NCBI GenBank assembly: GCA_963757565.1
Contig: CAVWSB010000011.1
Span: 1,488,001 to 1,552,000 of the forward strand
Reading direction: 5' to 3'
DNA: 64,000 nt
Origin: PALSA-894 sp963757565
GTDB taxonomy: Bacteria > Pseudomonadota > Alphaproteobacteria > Rhizobiales > Xanthobacteraceae
Shown in pieces: positions 1 through 8,800 of the stretch. The notes beneath the pieces are model-generated. The model was given only the letters and a program-made list of their open reading frames with translations, did no database searches and had not been told where the DNA came from. The stretch's first letter is position 1; each line of letters opens with the position of its first letter. Made by a program: the position numbers and the translations under genes.

Positions 1-274
1 CGAACTCCGGATTGCGCTCGATGTAGTCGGTGACGAACGGGCAGCGCGGTACTACCCTCAATCCTTGCGCGCGCACATCCGCGAGGACGCTGCGTACCAT
101 CTGCGAGCCGATGCCGCGCCCGCGCAGTGATAGCGGTACCTCAGTGTGTGTGATCGTCATGATGCCGTCGTTGATCCGGTAGAAGGCGAGGGCGGTGCCG
201 CCCTCAGCATCGAATTCGAAACGATTGCGATCTTTATTCTGTCGGAAGCCGGACACGGTTGCTGCTCCTGCCAT
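1..274 (-). CDS. GNAT family N-acetyltransferase (YjdJ/COG2388-like), 3' end cut by window
   Basis: The readable part is 91 residues, runs off the left edge and is therefore missing its C terminus. The ATG at 274 opens MAGAATVSGF and is followed by a short beta-rich region and then the acetyl-CoA pyrophosphate-binding loop, seen as LRGRGIGSQMV. This loop and the small size fit the small single-domain GNAT proteins of COG2388, whose substrates are unknown. The closing part reads VVPRCPFVTDYIERNPEF, which is also typical of that group. A start at the GTG at 256 is possible but would give a shorter N terminus. The gene is divergent from the small membrane protein gene at 394. Confidence 0.75.
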   Translation of the reverse strand, partial: MAGAATVSGFRQNKDRNRFEFDAEGGTALAFYRINDGIMTITHTEVPLSLRGRGIGSQMVRSVLADVRAQGLRVVPRCPFVTDYIERNPEF

Positions 275-393
275 CCGTGCGATATGGCGATGCCAGAGGT
301 GCAACGCCACGGCTGGCGCGCGGGGGCGGAATCGGATTGGACTTGGGCGAAGCCTGCCGCCCGAAGCGCAGACATTTCGCAAGGACACCATCG

Positions 394-597
394 ATGAAAA
401 TTGTTGCCTACATCTTGGGTGCGTTGCTGATTGCCATCGCGGCGACCTACTTGCTCGTTCCAGCAGATGCGCTGCCTTCTTTCATGCCGGGATACGAGGC
501 GGGGCTGTTGCGGCCGCGCATGAAGCACGGAATCGCGGCCGGCGTGCTCGGGATCGTGCTGTTTGTCGCCGGATGGGTGCTGGGCAGAAGGAGCTAG
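394..597 (+). CDS. small two-helix membrane protein, unknown function
   Basis: This 67-residue protein has a hydrophobic N-terminal helix (about residues 3-23, ILGALLIAIAATYLLV) and a second helix near the C terminus (about 48-64, GIAAGVLGIVLFVAGWVLG), with a short loop between them. An AGGA Shine-Dalgarno-like stretch sits about eight bases before the ATG. It ends two bases before the stop of the convergent response regulator gene. I do not recognise a named family; the topology suggests an inner membrane protein. Longer readings starting at 195 or 259 lack a ribosome site and a plausible N terminus. Confidence 0.6.
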   Translation: MKIVAYILGALLIAIAATYLLVPADALPSFMPGYEAGLLRPRMKHGIAAGVLGIVLFVAGWVLGRRS

Positions 598-599
598 GA

Positions 600-998
600 C
601 TACGCCACCAGCGTCTTGCTTTTGCCCGCACGGCAGAACGCGATGGCATCGAGCAGCTGTTCCCGCGTGAACGGCTTTTGCAGGCAGCAGGTCGCCCCAA
701 GTTCCATCGCAGCCCGAAAGTAATCGGTCTCGGCCGGTACGAGCGAGCCGTGCCCCGACATGACGATGATCGGGACCTCGGCGGCGTCACGGCGCAGTAT
801 TTTGATGGTTTCAATTCCGTCCATGCCGGGCATCACGACGTCGACGATGACCATATCGAAGGTGAACACTTCGATCGCTTCGAGCGCGGCCAGGCCGCCT
901 TCGGCCGCCACAACACGAAAGCCTTCGCGCTTGAGCAGAAGCCGTACGGTTTCCCGCACCGGCTGCTCGTCATCGACGACGAGGATGCGTTCCATCAT
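600..998 (-). CDS. single-domain response regulator (CheY-like receiver)
   Basis: The 132-residue protein is a complete receiver domain with no output domain. The acidic pair is Asp9-Asp10 (VVDDE), the phosphoacceptor is Asp53 (VIVDVVMPGMDG), the switch Ser is Ser81 (VMSGHG) and the conserved Lys is Lys108 (LQKPF). Such stand-alone receivers relay phosphate or bind a partner protein. Two ATGs in tandem (998 and 995) lie just after an AGGAAGGG ribosome site, which fixes the start and rules out the longer upstream reading. No histidine kinase is adjacent, so its partner is unknown. Confidence 0.85.
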   Translation of the reverse strand: MMERILVVDDEQPVRETVRLLLKREGFRVVAAEGGLAALEAIEVFTFDMVIVDVVMPGMDGIETIKILRRDAAEVPIIVMSGHGSLVPAETDYFRAAMELGATCCLQKPFTREQLLDAIAFCRAGKSKTLVA

Positions 999-1213
999 GT
1001 GCCCTTCCTTCGCCGCCCCGGCGAGGTGCTCAGCAGAATGATGACGCAAGCAGGGGTACGCCGTGCGCGAAACGATTCGACCCCCGTCGAAACCCAACCT
1101 GTTGTTTGAATCACGGCAGATCGAAACTGTCGAGAGGATAAATCGTTTGCAGTGCACCACGCGCCGTGTTGACTTCCGCCGCAGACACCGTCCGCCAGGA
1201 CACGGAGTACCAC

Positions 1214-1840
1214 ATGCTGATGCTCTATCACGGCTCTCCCTCGCGCTCGTCCATCGTACTGTGGATGCTGGAAGAGGTTGGCGAGCCCTATGAGGTTCGC
1301 CTTATCAGCTTCGCGAAAGGCGAAAACCTCAAGGCCGACTATCTGGCCATCAATCCGATGGGCAAGGTCCCGGCGCTCAAGCACAACGATGTGGCCGTCA
1401 CTGAGGTCGCGGCGATCTGCACCTATCTGGCTGACGAATTTCCGGCCGCGAAACTCAATGTGCCTGTCGGCGCGCCACAACGCGGCGTCTATCTCAAATG
1501 GCTGTTCTTCGGGCCGTCCTGCATCGAGCCCGCGGTGATCGACCGCGCGGCGCCGCGCAAGGAGGAGGCGAGGCGCGCCATGCTTGGCTACGGCGATTTC
1601 GACACCACGATGGATGTTGTTGCAAAGGCGGTCGCGAAAGGCCCGTACCTCATGGGCGAGCAGTTCACCGCCGCCGACGTGGTGATCGGCTCGCACATCC
1701 GCTGGGGCATGATGTTCAAGATGATCCCGGAGCGGCCCGAGTTCACCGCTTACGCCGGGCGGATTGCCGCGCGCCCGGCGGCGCAACGCGCCGAGGCAAA
1801 GGACAAAGAGTATGCGGCGCAATCCGCGCCTGCTGGATGA
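1214..1840 (+). CDS. glutathione S-transferase family protein
   Basis: This is a 208-residue cytosolic GST-type protein. The N-terminal thioredoxin-like domain (about 1-78) carries the cis-proline motif KVPAL at residues 51-55, followed by TEVAAIC, the usual glutathione-binding turn. An all-helical C-terminal domain (about 88-200) follows. Family members conjugate glutathione to electrophiles or act as isomerases or dehalogenases. I chose the ATG at 1214 because a GGAG site lies just upstream and the alignment to GSTs begins at LYHGSPS. Its stop overlaps the start of the epoxide hydrolase gene (ATGA), so the two are translationally coupled and may form a small detoxification operon. Confidence 0.85.
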   Translation: MLMLYHGSPSRSSIVLWMLEEVGEPYEVRLISFAKGENLKADYLAINPMGKVPALKHNDVAVTEVAAICTYLADEFPAAKLNVPVGAPQRGVYLKWLFFGPSCIEPAVIDRAAPRKEEARRAMLGYGDFDTTMDVVAKAVAKGPYLMGEQFTAADVVIGSHIRWGMMFKMIPERPEFTAYAGRIAARPAAQRAEAKDKEYAAQSAPAG

Positions 1841-2994
1841 GTACGGCTTCGGCTCCCTACCCGGACGGTTTTCTCCCACCCGGCATTCGTTCGCGCATCG
1901 TCGACAATATCAACGGGCTATCGATGCATGTGCTCGAAGCCGGGTTCGAGACAAAAGACCGTCCCTGCATCCTTCTGCTACATGGCTTTCCAGAGCTCGC
2001 GTATAGCTGGCGCAAGATCATGCTGCCGCTCGCGGCGGCGGGTTTTCATGTGGTCGCGCCGGATCAACGCGGTTACGGCCGCACGACGGGATGGGACGCC
2101 GACTATGATGGCGACCTCGCGTCTTTCCGCATTCTGAACCTGGTTCGCGATGTCATGGGGCTCGTCTCGGCGCTCGGTTATTCCTCGGTCGCTGCGGTTG
2201 TCGGACATGATTTCGGTTCGCCGGTCGCGGCGAATTGTGCGCTGATCCGGCCCGATATCTTCCGCGCGGTCGCGTTGATGAGTGCGCCTTATGGCGGCCC
2301 ACCGTCCCTGCCTTCCGCGTCGGCGTATCAGGATCCCCGGTCCAGCCCGTCGCGCGGTGCGATCTTCGACGATCTTGCAGCCCTCAAGCGACCGCGCAAA
2401 CACTACCAACGCTACTACCAGACGCGGGAGGCCAACGAGAACATGTGGCGTGCGCCTCAAGGCCTGTCCGCGTTTCTGCGCGGCTACTACCATTTCAAGA
2501 GCGCCGACTGGAAAGAGAACAAGCCGCGCCCGCTCGCGGCATTTACGGCGAGCGAACTCGCGAAGCTCCCGACCTACTACGTGATGGATCTCGCCAAGGG
2601 GATGGCCGAAACGGTCGCCGAGAACATGCCAACAGCCGCCGAGATCGCGGCGTGCGAATGGCTGACCGAGGACGAGTTATCGGTTTACGCAATCGAGTTC
2701 GGGCGCACCGGCTTTCAGGGCGGCTTGCAATGGTATCGCTGCACGGACAGCGCAAAGCAGCGCGCCGAACTTGAGATATTCGCGGGCCTTACGATCGACG
2801 TGCCGGCCTGCTTCATCGCAGGTAAAAGCGACTGGGGCGTTTATCAGTTTCCCGGTGTTTTCGAACGCATGCAGACGGCGGATGTCTGTCCTCAATGGCG
2901 GGGCGCACATCTGATCGAAGGCGCGGGACACTGGGTCCAACAGGAACGGCCGGACGACGTCAGTCGGTTACTGCTGCAATTCCTGCGCGGATAG
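1837..2994 (+). CDS. epoxide hydrolase-like alpha/beta hydrolase
   Basis: The 385-residue protein has an alpha/beta hydrolase fold. The oxyanion-hole motif HGFPE is at residues 49-53, the nucleophile is Asp125 in GHDFGS (Asp rather than Ser is typical of epoxide hydrolases and dehalogenases), and the catalytic His is His365 in GAGHWVQQERP. A cap domain spans about residues 150-290. The likely reaction is hydrolysis of an epoxide to a diol. The ATG at 1837 overlaps the GST stop, and GST plus epoxide hydrolase is a chemically sensible pair for handling reactive electrophiles. Confidence 0.85.
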   Translation: MSTASAPYPDGFLPPGIRSRIVDNINGLSMHVLEAGFETKDRPCILLLHGFPELAYSWRKIMLPLAAAGFHVVAPDQRGYGRTTGWDADYDGDLASFRILNLVRDVMGLVSALGYSSVAAVVGHDFGSPVAANCALIRPDIFRAVALMSAPYGGPPSLPSASAYQDPRSSPSRGAIFDDLAALKRPRKHYQRYYQTREANENMWRAPQGLSAFLRGYYHFKSADWKENKPRPLAAFTASELAKLPTYYVMDLAKGMAETVAENMPTAAEIAACEWLTEDELSVYAIEFGRTGFQGGLQWYRCTDSAKQRAELEIFAGLTIDVPACFIAGKSDWGVYQFPGVFERMQTADVCPQWRGAHLIEGAGHWVQQERPDDVSRLLLQFLRG

Positions 2995-3001
2995 CGCGCC
3001 G

Positions 3002-3775
3002 CTAGCCGGCGCGATTGCGCTTGTGAAGCGCGCTTCCGAACGCCTCGAACAGCTTGCGGTTTACCGGATTGCTTCTGCGGGTCGTATTCGGCGTGCCACT
3101 GCACGCCGAGGGCAAAGCCGGGAGCGTCAGCGACGCGAATGGCTTCGATGGTCCCATCCTCGGCCACGCCCTCGATCACGATGCGTTTTCCGGGCTGGTC
3201 GATGCCTTGGCCGTGCAGCGAGTTCACGCGGATCGTTTCGCTGCCCAAGCAGCGTCGCGAACGTTCCGTCCCGCGTGAGCGCCACATCGTGCCGGTCCGC
3301 GAAGATGACGAGCGGATCGGGATGGATTTCGCCATTTTCGAGCCGCGGCATGCGGTGGTTCATGCGGCCGGGCAACTCGCGGATTTCCGGATGCAGCGTG
3401 CTGCCGAAGGCAACGGCGATCTCCTGAAAGCCGCGGCAGATGCCGAACAGCGGCACAGCGCGCGAGACGCAGGTCTCGACCAGCGCGAGCGCCAGTGCGT
3501 CGCGATCGCTGTCATAGGGCTCGTGCTTCGGGTTTGGCTCGACCCCGAAGCGCGTGGGGTGCACATTGGCACGCGCGCCGGTGAGCAGAATTCCGTCGAC
3601 GGTGCCGAGCAGCGAGTCGATATCCGTGATCTCGGGCGTGCCGGCGAACATCAGCGGCAGCGCGCCGATGACGTCGGCGATCGCGCGCAAATTTCGCTCG
3701 CCGACCATCTGCGTTGTGAAGCGGTTTTCGACGCGATGCGCGTTTCCGATCACGCCAACAACCGGTTTCAGCCAT
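3002..3775 (-). CDS. gamma-glutamyl-gamma-aminobutyrate hydrolase family protein (class I glutamine amidotransferase fold), frame-disrupted
   Basis: The protein family is PuuD-like (peptidase C26). The nucleophile elbow FGICRGFQE gives the catalytic Cys, and VQWHAEYDP gives the His and Glu-like region. The reading is broken three times: near 3760 just after the start, near 3255 where an extra G splits LLGSETIRVN, and near 3073 before NPVNRKLFEAFG. Each break is a one-base insertion and the protein resumes cleanly in the next frame, ending at the TAG at 3002. Family members cleave gamma-glutamyl amides, for example in putrescine breakdown. No other polyamine genes are nearby, so the substrate is open. 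I interpret the breaks as assembly errors. Confidence 0.7.
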
Positions 3776-3813
3776 TTCCGAGAATCCCGCGACCCGGCAA
3801 GGTCGGACGTTAT

Positions 3814-5094
3814 CTAATCAAGCCCGGCGAGCCGGGGCAATGTGAGACTGATCTCGGGAATGCAGATGATCAGGATCAGGCCCGCGAAAAGCGCCAGCAT
3901 GTAGGGGATGTAGGTGCGGAAGTGTTGGCCAACCGTAAGGTCGGCAAAGCGCAGCGCCATCAGCAGTCCGACACCCATCGGTGGTAGAAATAGCCCGATC
4001 CCAACGGCCGCGGTCTGAACGATGTCGAAGTGGATCGAGTTGATGCCCATCGCCTCGGAGATCGGGAAGACCACCGGGATCAGCACCACGGCGGCCGGCA
4101 GGCCTTCCAGCACCATGCCGAACAGGCAGGTGATCAACGCCGTCCCGAGCAGGAACGCCCACGGGTGTGCCTTCAAGGGACCGAGGATTTCGGCGAGCAG
4201 TTGCGGCACGCCGCTGACGCCCATGAGGTACTGATAGACCGATGCGACCGCGAGCAGGAACACGACCGCGGCGGTCAGGATCGCGCTGTCGTAGGCGATG
4301 ACCGCCATGTCGCGCCACGAGACGTTGCGATAGTAGAGCTTCGCGGCTGCGACCGCGTAGGCCGCCACCACCGCGCCAGCCTCGGTCGCCGTGATGATGC
4401 CGAACACAAAGCCGCCGAGAATGACGAACGGCACGACCAGCGGAACGGCGGCATGCAACGCCGCGTGGCCGAGGCGGCGCAGGCTCGGGCGCGTATCGAC
4501 CGGCCAGTTTTGCTGGCGCGCGCGGATGTAGACCACCGCCATCAGGCAGAACATGATCACCAGCGCCGGCACGAAGCCCGCCACGAACAGCGCGACCGCG
4601 GACGTATTGGTCACCTGCGAGATCACGATCATGAAGATAGCGGGCGGCACCAGCATCCCCATCGCGGTGCCGGCGGCGATCAGCGATGCGGAGTCGCGCC
4701 GGTCATAGCCGGCGCGCGTGAGCGGCGGCATCAGCGAAGAACCGAGCGCGGAGACTTCCGCCATTTTCGATCCGCAGATATCGGAGAAGAAATAGGCGAC
4801 TACGATCACCGACATGCCGAGCCCGCCGCGGACCCAGCCGATCATCGCGCGCGCGAGTTCGACCAGCGCGTGGCTCATGCCGCAGCGCTCCATCAGGTTG
4901 CCGGCGAACACGAATGCCGGAATCGCGAGCAGCACCCAGCTCTGCGAGCCGGAGACCAGCGCCGAGGCGAGTTGCTGCATCGGATAGCCGCCGATCCACA
5001 GGCCGGCGACGCCCGCGACGCCGAGCGCGAACACGATCGGCATCGAAATGAGGATGAGAACGACGAAGATGGCCAGAACGGCAAGGAGCATCAT
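3814..5094 (-). CDS. dctM: TRAP transporter large permease subunit DctM
   Basis: This 426-residue protein is a many-helix membrane protein of the DctM/SiaM type, the large subunit that carries out sodium-coupled solute uptake. Hydrophobic helices run the full length, and the family motifs AIPAFVFAGNLMERCG near residue 60 and EVSALGSSLMPPLTRAGY near residue 115 are present. Two adjacent ATGs (5094, 5091) mark the start. It lies directly downstream of the DctQ and DctP genes on the same strand, giving the operon order dctP-dctQ-dctM in the direction of transcription. The reading frame is intact. Confidence 0.9.
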   Translation of the reverse strand: MMLLAVLAIFVVLILISMPIVFALGVAGVAGLWIGGYPMQQLASALVSGSQSWVLLAIPAFVFAGNLMERCGMSHALVELARAMIGWVRGGLGMSVIVVAYFFSDICGSKMAEVSALGSSLMPPLTRAGYDRRDSASLIAAGTAMGMLVPPAIFMIVISQVTNTSAVALFVAGFVPALVIMFCLMAVVYIRARQQNWPVDTRPSLRRLGHAALHAAVPLVVPFVILGGFVFGIITATEAGAVVAAYAVAAAKLYYRNVSWRDMAVIAYDSAILTAAVVFLLAVASVYQYLMGVSGVPQLLAEILGPLKAHPWAFLLGTALITCLFGMVLEGLPAAVVLIPVVFPISEAMGINSIHFDIVQTAAVGIGLFLPPMGVGLLMALRFADLTVGQHFRTYIPYMLALFAGLILIICIPEISLTLPRLAGLD

Positions 5095-5112
5095 GCGCGA
5101 TATCAGTTCCGG

Positions 5113-5621
5113 TCAGTGCAACGCGCCGCCCTCGGGCGGCGGTGCGACGATCATCGATATGGCGTAGAGCGTGATCAGTGCGCCGCCGATGACGGCGGAT
5201 GCGTATAGCCAGGCGAGATTGAGCTCGAGGCCAGGTGTGTGCGTCGTGACGTTGAGGATGCAGAGCTTGTAACCGTACCATGCCGTCAGCACGCCGAAGC
5301 CCGCGATCAGCATGTGATTAAGGCGATGGATGAACAGTTGCGTCGCCGGCGCGCAGCCGGTGCGTGAATACGTGCAGCGTAAAATGCGACCGCGCCCGGA
5401 TGCCGACCGCAGCACCGATCAGCGTGAGCCACGCCAGCGCCATCTCGCCCACTTCCTCGACCCAGGTGAAAGGCACCGGATCGACGTCGAAGCCAGTCGG
5501 TGATCGCGCCGACGAAATAGCGCAGAACCACGCCAATCAGCAGGTTGATCATCGCGAGGATGATCAGCGCCGTGACGGTGAACTTCGGGAGGATCGTGAG
5601 AAGGCGCGGAATGCGTGACAT
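5113..5621 (-). CDS. dctQ: TRAP transporter small permease subunit DctQ, frame-disrupted
   Basis: The protein is the four-helix small membrane subunit that pairs with DctM. It reads in three pieces: residues from MSRIPRLL to AITDW, then FDVDPVPFTWVEEVGEMAL through FTHRL, then APATQLFIHRL to the C terminus EGGALH. The breaks are near 5490 and near 5362, each explained by one inserted base. The WVEE..E motif of the second helix is typical of DctQ. The gene is tightly linked to dctM (18 bases apart) and shares its strand with dctP upstream. I treat the shifts as sequence errors because all parts of the family profile are present. Confidence 0.75.
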
Positions 5622-5632
5622 CCGAAGTTACC

Positions 5633-5736
5633 GTCATCCCGGCCAAGCGAAGCGCGAGCCGGGATCCATGATCACAAAACGTCCAAGGCCGGTGGCTATC
5701 GGTCCCGGATAGCCGCTTCGCGGCTTCCGGGATGAC
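5633..5736. repeat. intergenic palindromic repeat between dctQ and dctP
   Basis: The element is bounded by GTCATCCCGG (5633-5642) and its reverse complement CCGGGATGAC (5727-5736), with internal pieces such as AGCCGGGATCC and TCCCGGATAGCCGC. It fills the gap between the dctQ and dctP genes. Short GTCATCCCGG-bounded elements of this sort are common between genes in Bradyrhizobium-like genomes. Within an operon it may shape mRNA stability or uncouple expression of dctP from the membrane subunits. Confidence 0.65.
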
Positions 5737-5764
5737 CGTCGATAAGTACGGCGAGCGCTGCGAT

Positions 5765-6778
5765 CTAAACCTTGAAGCCCTCGATCTCGTCCCACAGCGC
5801 GCCGTATTGGCTCTTGTAGGCCGGCCAGATCTTCTGCTGCGCCACCTTGCGGAATTCATCGACCTTGGCCTCGACCACCATCATGCCGAGCGGCTCAAGC
5901 TCGGACTTCGCCTTTGCAAAGTTGTCGACCAACTCGGTCGCCTCGCGGATCTTGGTCTGCGCCTCGCGCGAGACATCGAGCATCAGCTTCTTGTGCTCGT
6001 CGGAGAGGCCGTTCCAGATTTCGAGATTCATCACCACGTTGGTCGGGCCGTAATTGTGGTAGGTCATCGAGGCGTATTTCGACACCTCGTAAACCTTCAG
6101 CGCCTTCATGTTGACGATCGGCAGATCGCCGCCGTCGATTACGCCGGACTTCGCCGCGGTGATGACCTCGCCCCAACCCATCGGCACCGCATTGCCGCCA
6201 AGCCCGTTGATGGTGTCGCCGAACACCTTGGCCTGCTGCACACGGATTTTCTGCCCGCGCAGGTCCTTCGGCTCGACGATCGGTTTCTTGCTGGTCCAGA
6301 AATGGCGGAAGCCGAAATCGAAGAAGCACAGGATTTTGAGCTTGTATTTGTCCTGGAATTCCTTGTCGAGCTTGTCGCCGATGCGGCCGTTGAACATCGC
6401 GTAAGCGGACGCATAATCCTTCACCAGATAAGGGACGAGCAGGGCGCCCATCTCGGGGAACACGGTCGCGGCGGCACCCGAGGGGCTGCCGATCGCGATC
6501 GAGCCGGACTTCACGGCGTTCATGATCTCCAGTTCTTGCGGGATCAGCGTCTTGCCGAAGAACTGCATGTCGAGCGCGCCCTTGGAGCGCGCGTTCACTT
6601 CCTTCGCCATCCACTCGAAAGCGACGGCGGCGGATTCCGGGGCCGCATTGATATGCGCGAATACGAGTTTCTTTGGCTGGGTCTGCGCGATGGCCGGGGC
6701 GCGGCCGGTCGCCAGGATGCCGGCCATGCCGGCGCCACTCGCGAGCAGCGCGCGGCGTGAAAGCTTGAATTGCGTCAT
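5765..6778 (-). CDS. dctP: TRAP transporter periplasmic substrate-binding protein DctP
   Basis: The 337-residue protein starts at the ATG at 6778 (MTQFKLSRRALLAS), which opens a twin-arginine signal peptide; the mature protein probably begins after PAIAQ. The DctP/SiaP family fold follows, with the characteristic RHFWTSKKPI and LRGQKIRVQ segments around residues 150-175; the arginine in the latter normally binds the carboxylate of the ligand. A longer reading from 6811 would bury the signal peptide and is rejected. It supplies substrate, probably a carboxylic acid, to DctQM encoded downstream. A palindromic repeat lies between it and dctQ. Confidence 0.9.
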   Translation of the reverse strand: MTQFKLSRRALLASGAGMAGILATGRAPAIAQTQPKKLVFAHINAAPESAAVAFEWMAKEVNARSKGALDMQFFGKTLIPQELEIMNAVKSGSIAIGSPSGAAATVFPEMGALLVPYLVKDYASAYAMFNGRIGDKLDKEFQDKYKLKILCFFDFGFRHFWTSKKPIVEPKDLRGQKIRVQQAKVFGDTINGLGGNAVPMGWGEVITAAKSGVIDGGDLPIVNMKALKVYEVSKYASMTYHNYGPTNVVMNLEIWNGLSDEHKKLMLDVSREAQTKIREATELVDNFAKAKSELEPLGMMVVEAKVDEFRKVAQQKIWPAYKSQYGALWDEIEGFKV

Positions 6779-6827
6779 GCGTTCCTCCCGATTGCGTTGT
6801 TGTTCGGGCACTGCGTCCCGTTGCGCG

Positions 6828-7142
6828 TCAGGATACAGATTGCGGCCCGCCGTACCAGTGGGCGGTGGTCGATTTGGCGCGGCCGCTCAGCGAGTTCGGG
6901 ATGGTGAGGCGCAGGCCCGGCGCGGGACCCGAGCGCGCCGCGTCATAGCCGGGGCTCGACGAATAGGGCGATGCCGGCTCGTTGGTGATCGATCCGGGAG
7001 AGATGTAGGAATTCGGCGGCAGCACCAGCGGCGGCAGCACCGGCGCGATCAGCGGCTTGAAATCGGCCGGCGGCGGAGATTTATCGCTTTGCGCCAGCGC
7101 GGGCGTGGCGATGAGTAGCAGCAACAGCAGCGCTTGTTTCAT
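6828..7142 (-). CDS. small proline-rich secreted protein, unknown function
   Basis: This 104-residue protein begins with a clear Sec signal peptide (MKQALLLLLLIATPALA, cleavage after Ala17). The mature part is short and proline-rich (PLIAPVLPPLVLPPNSYISPG) with no recognised domain. It is likely periplasmic or surface-associated. The ATG at 7142 is chosen because the signal peptide begins there; the longer reading from 7202 adds a basic stretch that does not fit. It lies between dctP and the DTW-domain gene on the same strand. Confidence 0.6.
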   Translation of the reverse strand: MKQALLLLLLIATPALAQSDKSPPPADFKPLIAPVLPPLVLPPNSYISPGSITNEPASPYSSSPGYDAARSGPAPGLRLTIPNSLSGRAKSTTAHWYGGPQSVS

Positions 7143-7202
7143 GGCGTGCCCCCGATCAATCGGCACGGCGCGGACTCTAGCGCCGCGCCCCGCATGGCGC
7201 AA

Positions 7203-7901
7203 TCAGTCGGCGCGCTTTCGCCCCTGCGCCGCGCGATAGCGCTCCAGCATCTTGGCAAAGCTGGTGTTCAACACCGCCTCGATCTTCGGCTCGTGCTCCA
7301 GCCGCGCCATCAGCATGGCGGCGGCCTCAATGGTGGAGAGCCCGTCGCGGCGCGGCTCGCGCCGCAGCTTGCCGTAGCGCGAGGGGCGCTCGCGCGCGAG
7401 CAGCACGCGGCGGCACTTGAGCATCCAGGCGTTGCGCCACCACATCGCCTTGGCCTGGCTCCAGGAGCCGTCGAGCAGGATGACGCCCTGGACGCCGGCA
7501 AGCGCGCGCTCCTGATCCGGCAGCGCCTCGCCCTTGGCCGTCACCACCACGATGTCGCGGCCGGGCGCCAGCGCCTCCGCCTTGAGCGAGCCGAGATAGA
7601 GGATCGCCCAGCGCTTCGGATCAGCCTCGTGGCCGACCAGCTTGGAGAGTGACGGCCACGACAGGCCGATCCTGAACATCGCGTTCGCAAAATGCAGCGC
7701 CGCGAGCCGCGCCGAGCCGAGCAGGCGATCCTGCTCCTGCGGATGCTGCAGGATCACGAATTCGACACGGTTGTCGAACGGCGTGACGAGATCGCAGACG
7801 CAAAAAGCGGCCGGCTTGGCGCAATGCGGGCAATCGGCCGCATCGGCCGCGATGGGCTGTGCGGCACCGCCGCCCTGCGTGTCATGTTCGGTCGCTGTCA
7901 T
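7203..7901 (-). CDS. DTW-domain protein, probable tRNA-uridine aminocarboxypropyltransferase
   Basis: The 232-residue protein has the DTW domain of the TapT/YfiP family, enzymes that transfer the aminocarboxypropyl group of SAM to uridine in tRNA (acp3U). Four cysteines near the N terminus (Cys24, 27, 34, 36 in CPHC and CVC) form the expected metal site. The defining motif appears as DGSW at residues 144-147, a common variant of D-T-W, followed by SQAKAMWW. The start at the ATG at 7901 gives the normal family length; the 8069 reading adds 56 unrelated residues. The gene is intact. Confidence 0.8.
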   Translation of the reverse strand: MTATEHDTQGGGAAQPIAADAADCPHCAKPAAFCVCDLVTPFDNRVEFVILQHPQEQDRLLGSARLAALHFANAMFRIGLSWPSLSKLVGHEADPKRWAILYLGSLKAEALAPGRDIVVVTAKGEALPDQERALAGVQGVILLDGSWSQAKAMWWRNAWMLKCRRVLLARERPSRYGKLRREPRRDGLSTIEAAAMLMARLEHEPKIEAVLNTSFAKMLERYRAAQGRKRAD

Positions 7902-7970
7902 GCGGTCCCTATAGCAGACAAGCGCCATCGCCCGCTTGTCTTGGCGCGCGGGCCGCGCCTCATTCGGTTT

Positions 7971-8490
7971 CGGTCCCCTCGAACAGACGAGGGGGATGGA
8001 GCGCCGGTTGGCGCATCCAGTCGTTCGGGTTGCGTCCCTTTCGGGACGCCGCGCCTTCCGGCGCTCCATTGCGGCGTCTTCCGCGCATCCCCTCCGATCA
8101 TCGGGCCGGAACGCGCGTTCTTCGGCGGCGGGCCGCGCTTGTCGCGGATGTCGGGGTGCTCCTTGCTTTTAATCCCCTTTGGGACCGGGCCCCGGTATCT
8201 GCCCCATTCCAGGGGCGAGCGTCCGCAGCGGCGAAGGACCCAACATCCACGTCAGCCAGCTCCTGGCGGGAGGCCGTAGTGCCTCCGGGCGGAGCCCCGA
8301 CGCCGCCCGGGAGCGTGGCTGCGAACCACGCGCGCGGGCGCCGCACCAGCACGATGGAGAACCGCTCCACCGGCCACCGGGGGGAGCGGCCGTATCTCCA
8401 GCCGTCCCGTCCGGTTCGTCCCGCCCTCACGACGCCTCATGAGGGCGCCCCTCGGCGGACGAGGTGGGAGGGATATAAGTCCTATAGGAA
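7971..8490. repeat. structured palindrome-rich gene-free block, possible non-coding RNA or non-autonomous element
   Basis: No convincing protein gene lies here: several readings cross on both strands with no ribosome site or family resemblance. Instead there are nested perfect inverted repeats. CCCCTC (7975-7980) pairs with GAGGGG (7989-7994). ATGGAGCGCCGG (7996-8007) pairs with CCGGCGCTCCAT (8058-8069) and encloses the hairpin GCGTCCC-TTTC-GGGACGC (8032-8049). Further on are GGAGGC/GCCTCC, GCGTGG/CCACGC and TGGAGA/TCTCCA pairs between about 8268 and 8400. The block ends in an AT-rich tail with the palindrome TCCTATAGGA (8480-8489). The density of pairing suggests a folded RNA or a short mobile repeat. 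Confidence 0.4.
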
Positions 8491-8539
8491 TTTATGTCAA
8501 GGGGCGGCGGCGCTGGTATAGTCGCGTCATGGCCGGGCA

Positions 8540-8700
8540 TCACGCCGTGGCGTTCTTTCCCCTCGCCCCGCGAAGCGGGGAGAGGGTGCCGAGGAAGCGA
8601 AGCGACCGAGGCGGGAGAGGGGCGCTTGCATCATCGAAATCCCTCTCCCGGCTCACCGCCTTCGGCGGCTCGCCACCCTCTCCCGCAAGCGGGAGAGGGG
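8540..8700. repeat. REP-like palindromes of the CCCTCTCCC family
   Basis: The stretch holds a CCCCGCGAAGCGGGG hairpin near 8563-8578 and a perfect stem CCCTCTCCCGC (8676-8686) with GCGGGAGAGGG (8689-8699) around a two-base loop. A second CCCTCTCCCGG copy lies at 8641. These match the other CCCTCTCCC element at 25188-25314 and are typical of dispersed intergenic repeats. No gene is apparent between 8490 and 8801. Confidence 0.6.
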
Positions 8701-8800
8701 ACAGAAAGCGCGAGAGCGTGGGGTGGGTTAGGCGTGCAGCGCCGCAACCCGCCGTGGGGACGCATCGCTGGCGGGTTACGCGACCGTGGCGCAAACCCAC

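Noticed and set aside
7859..8521. 220-residue plus-strand reading in the palindrome-rich block
   Set aside because: It overlaps rival readings on both strands, has no ribosome site and is explained by GC-rich repeats.
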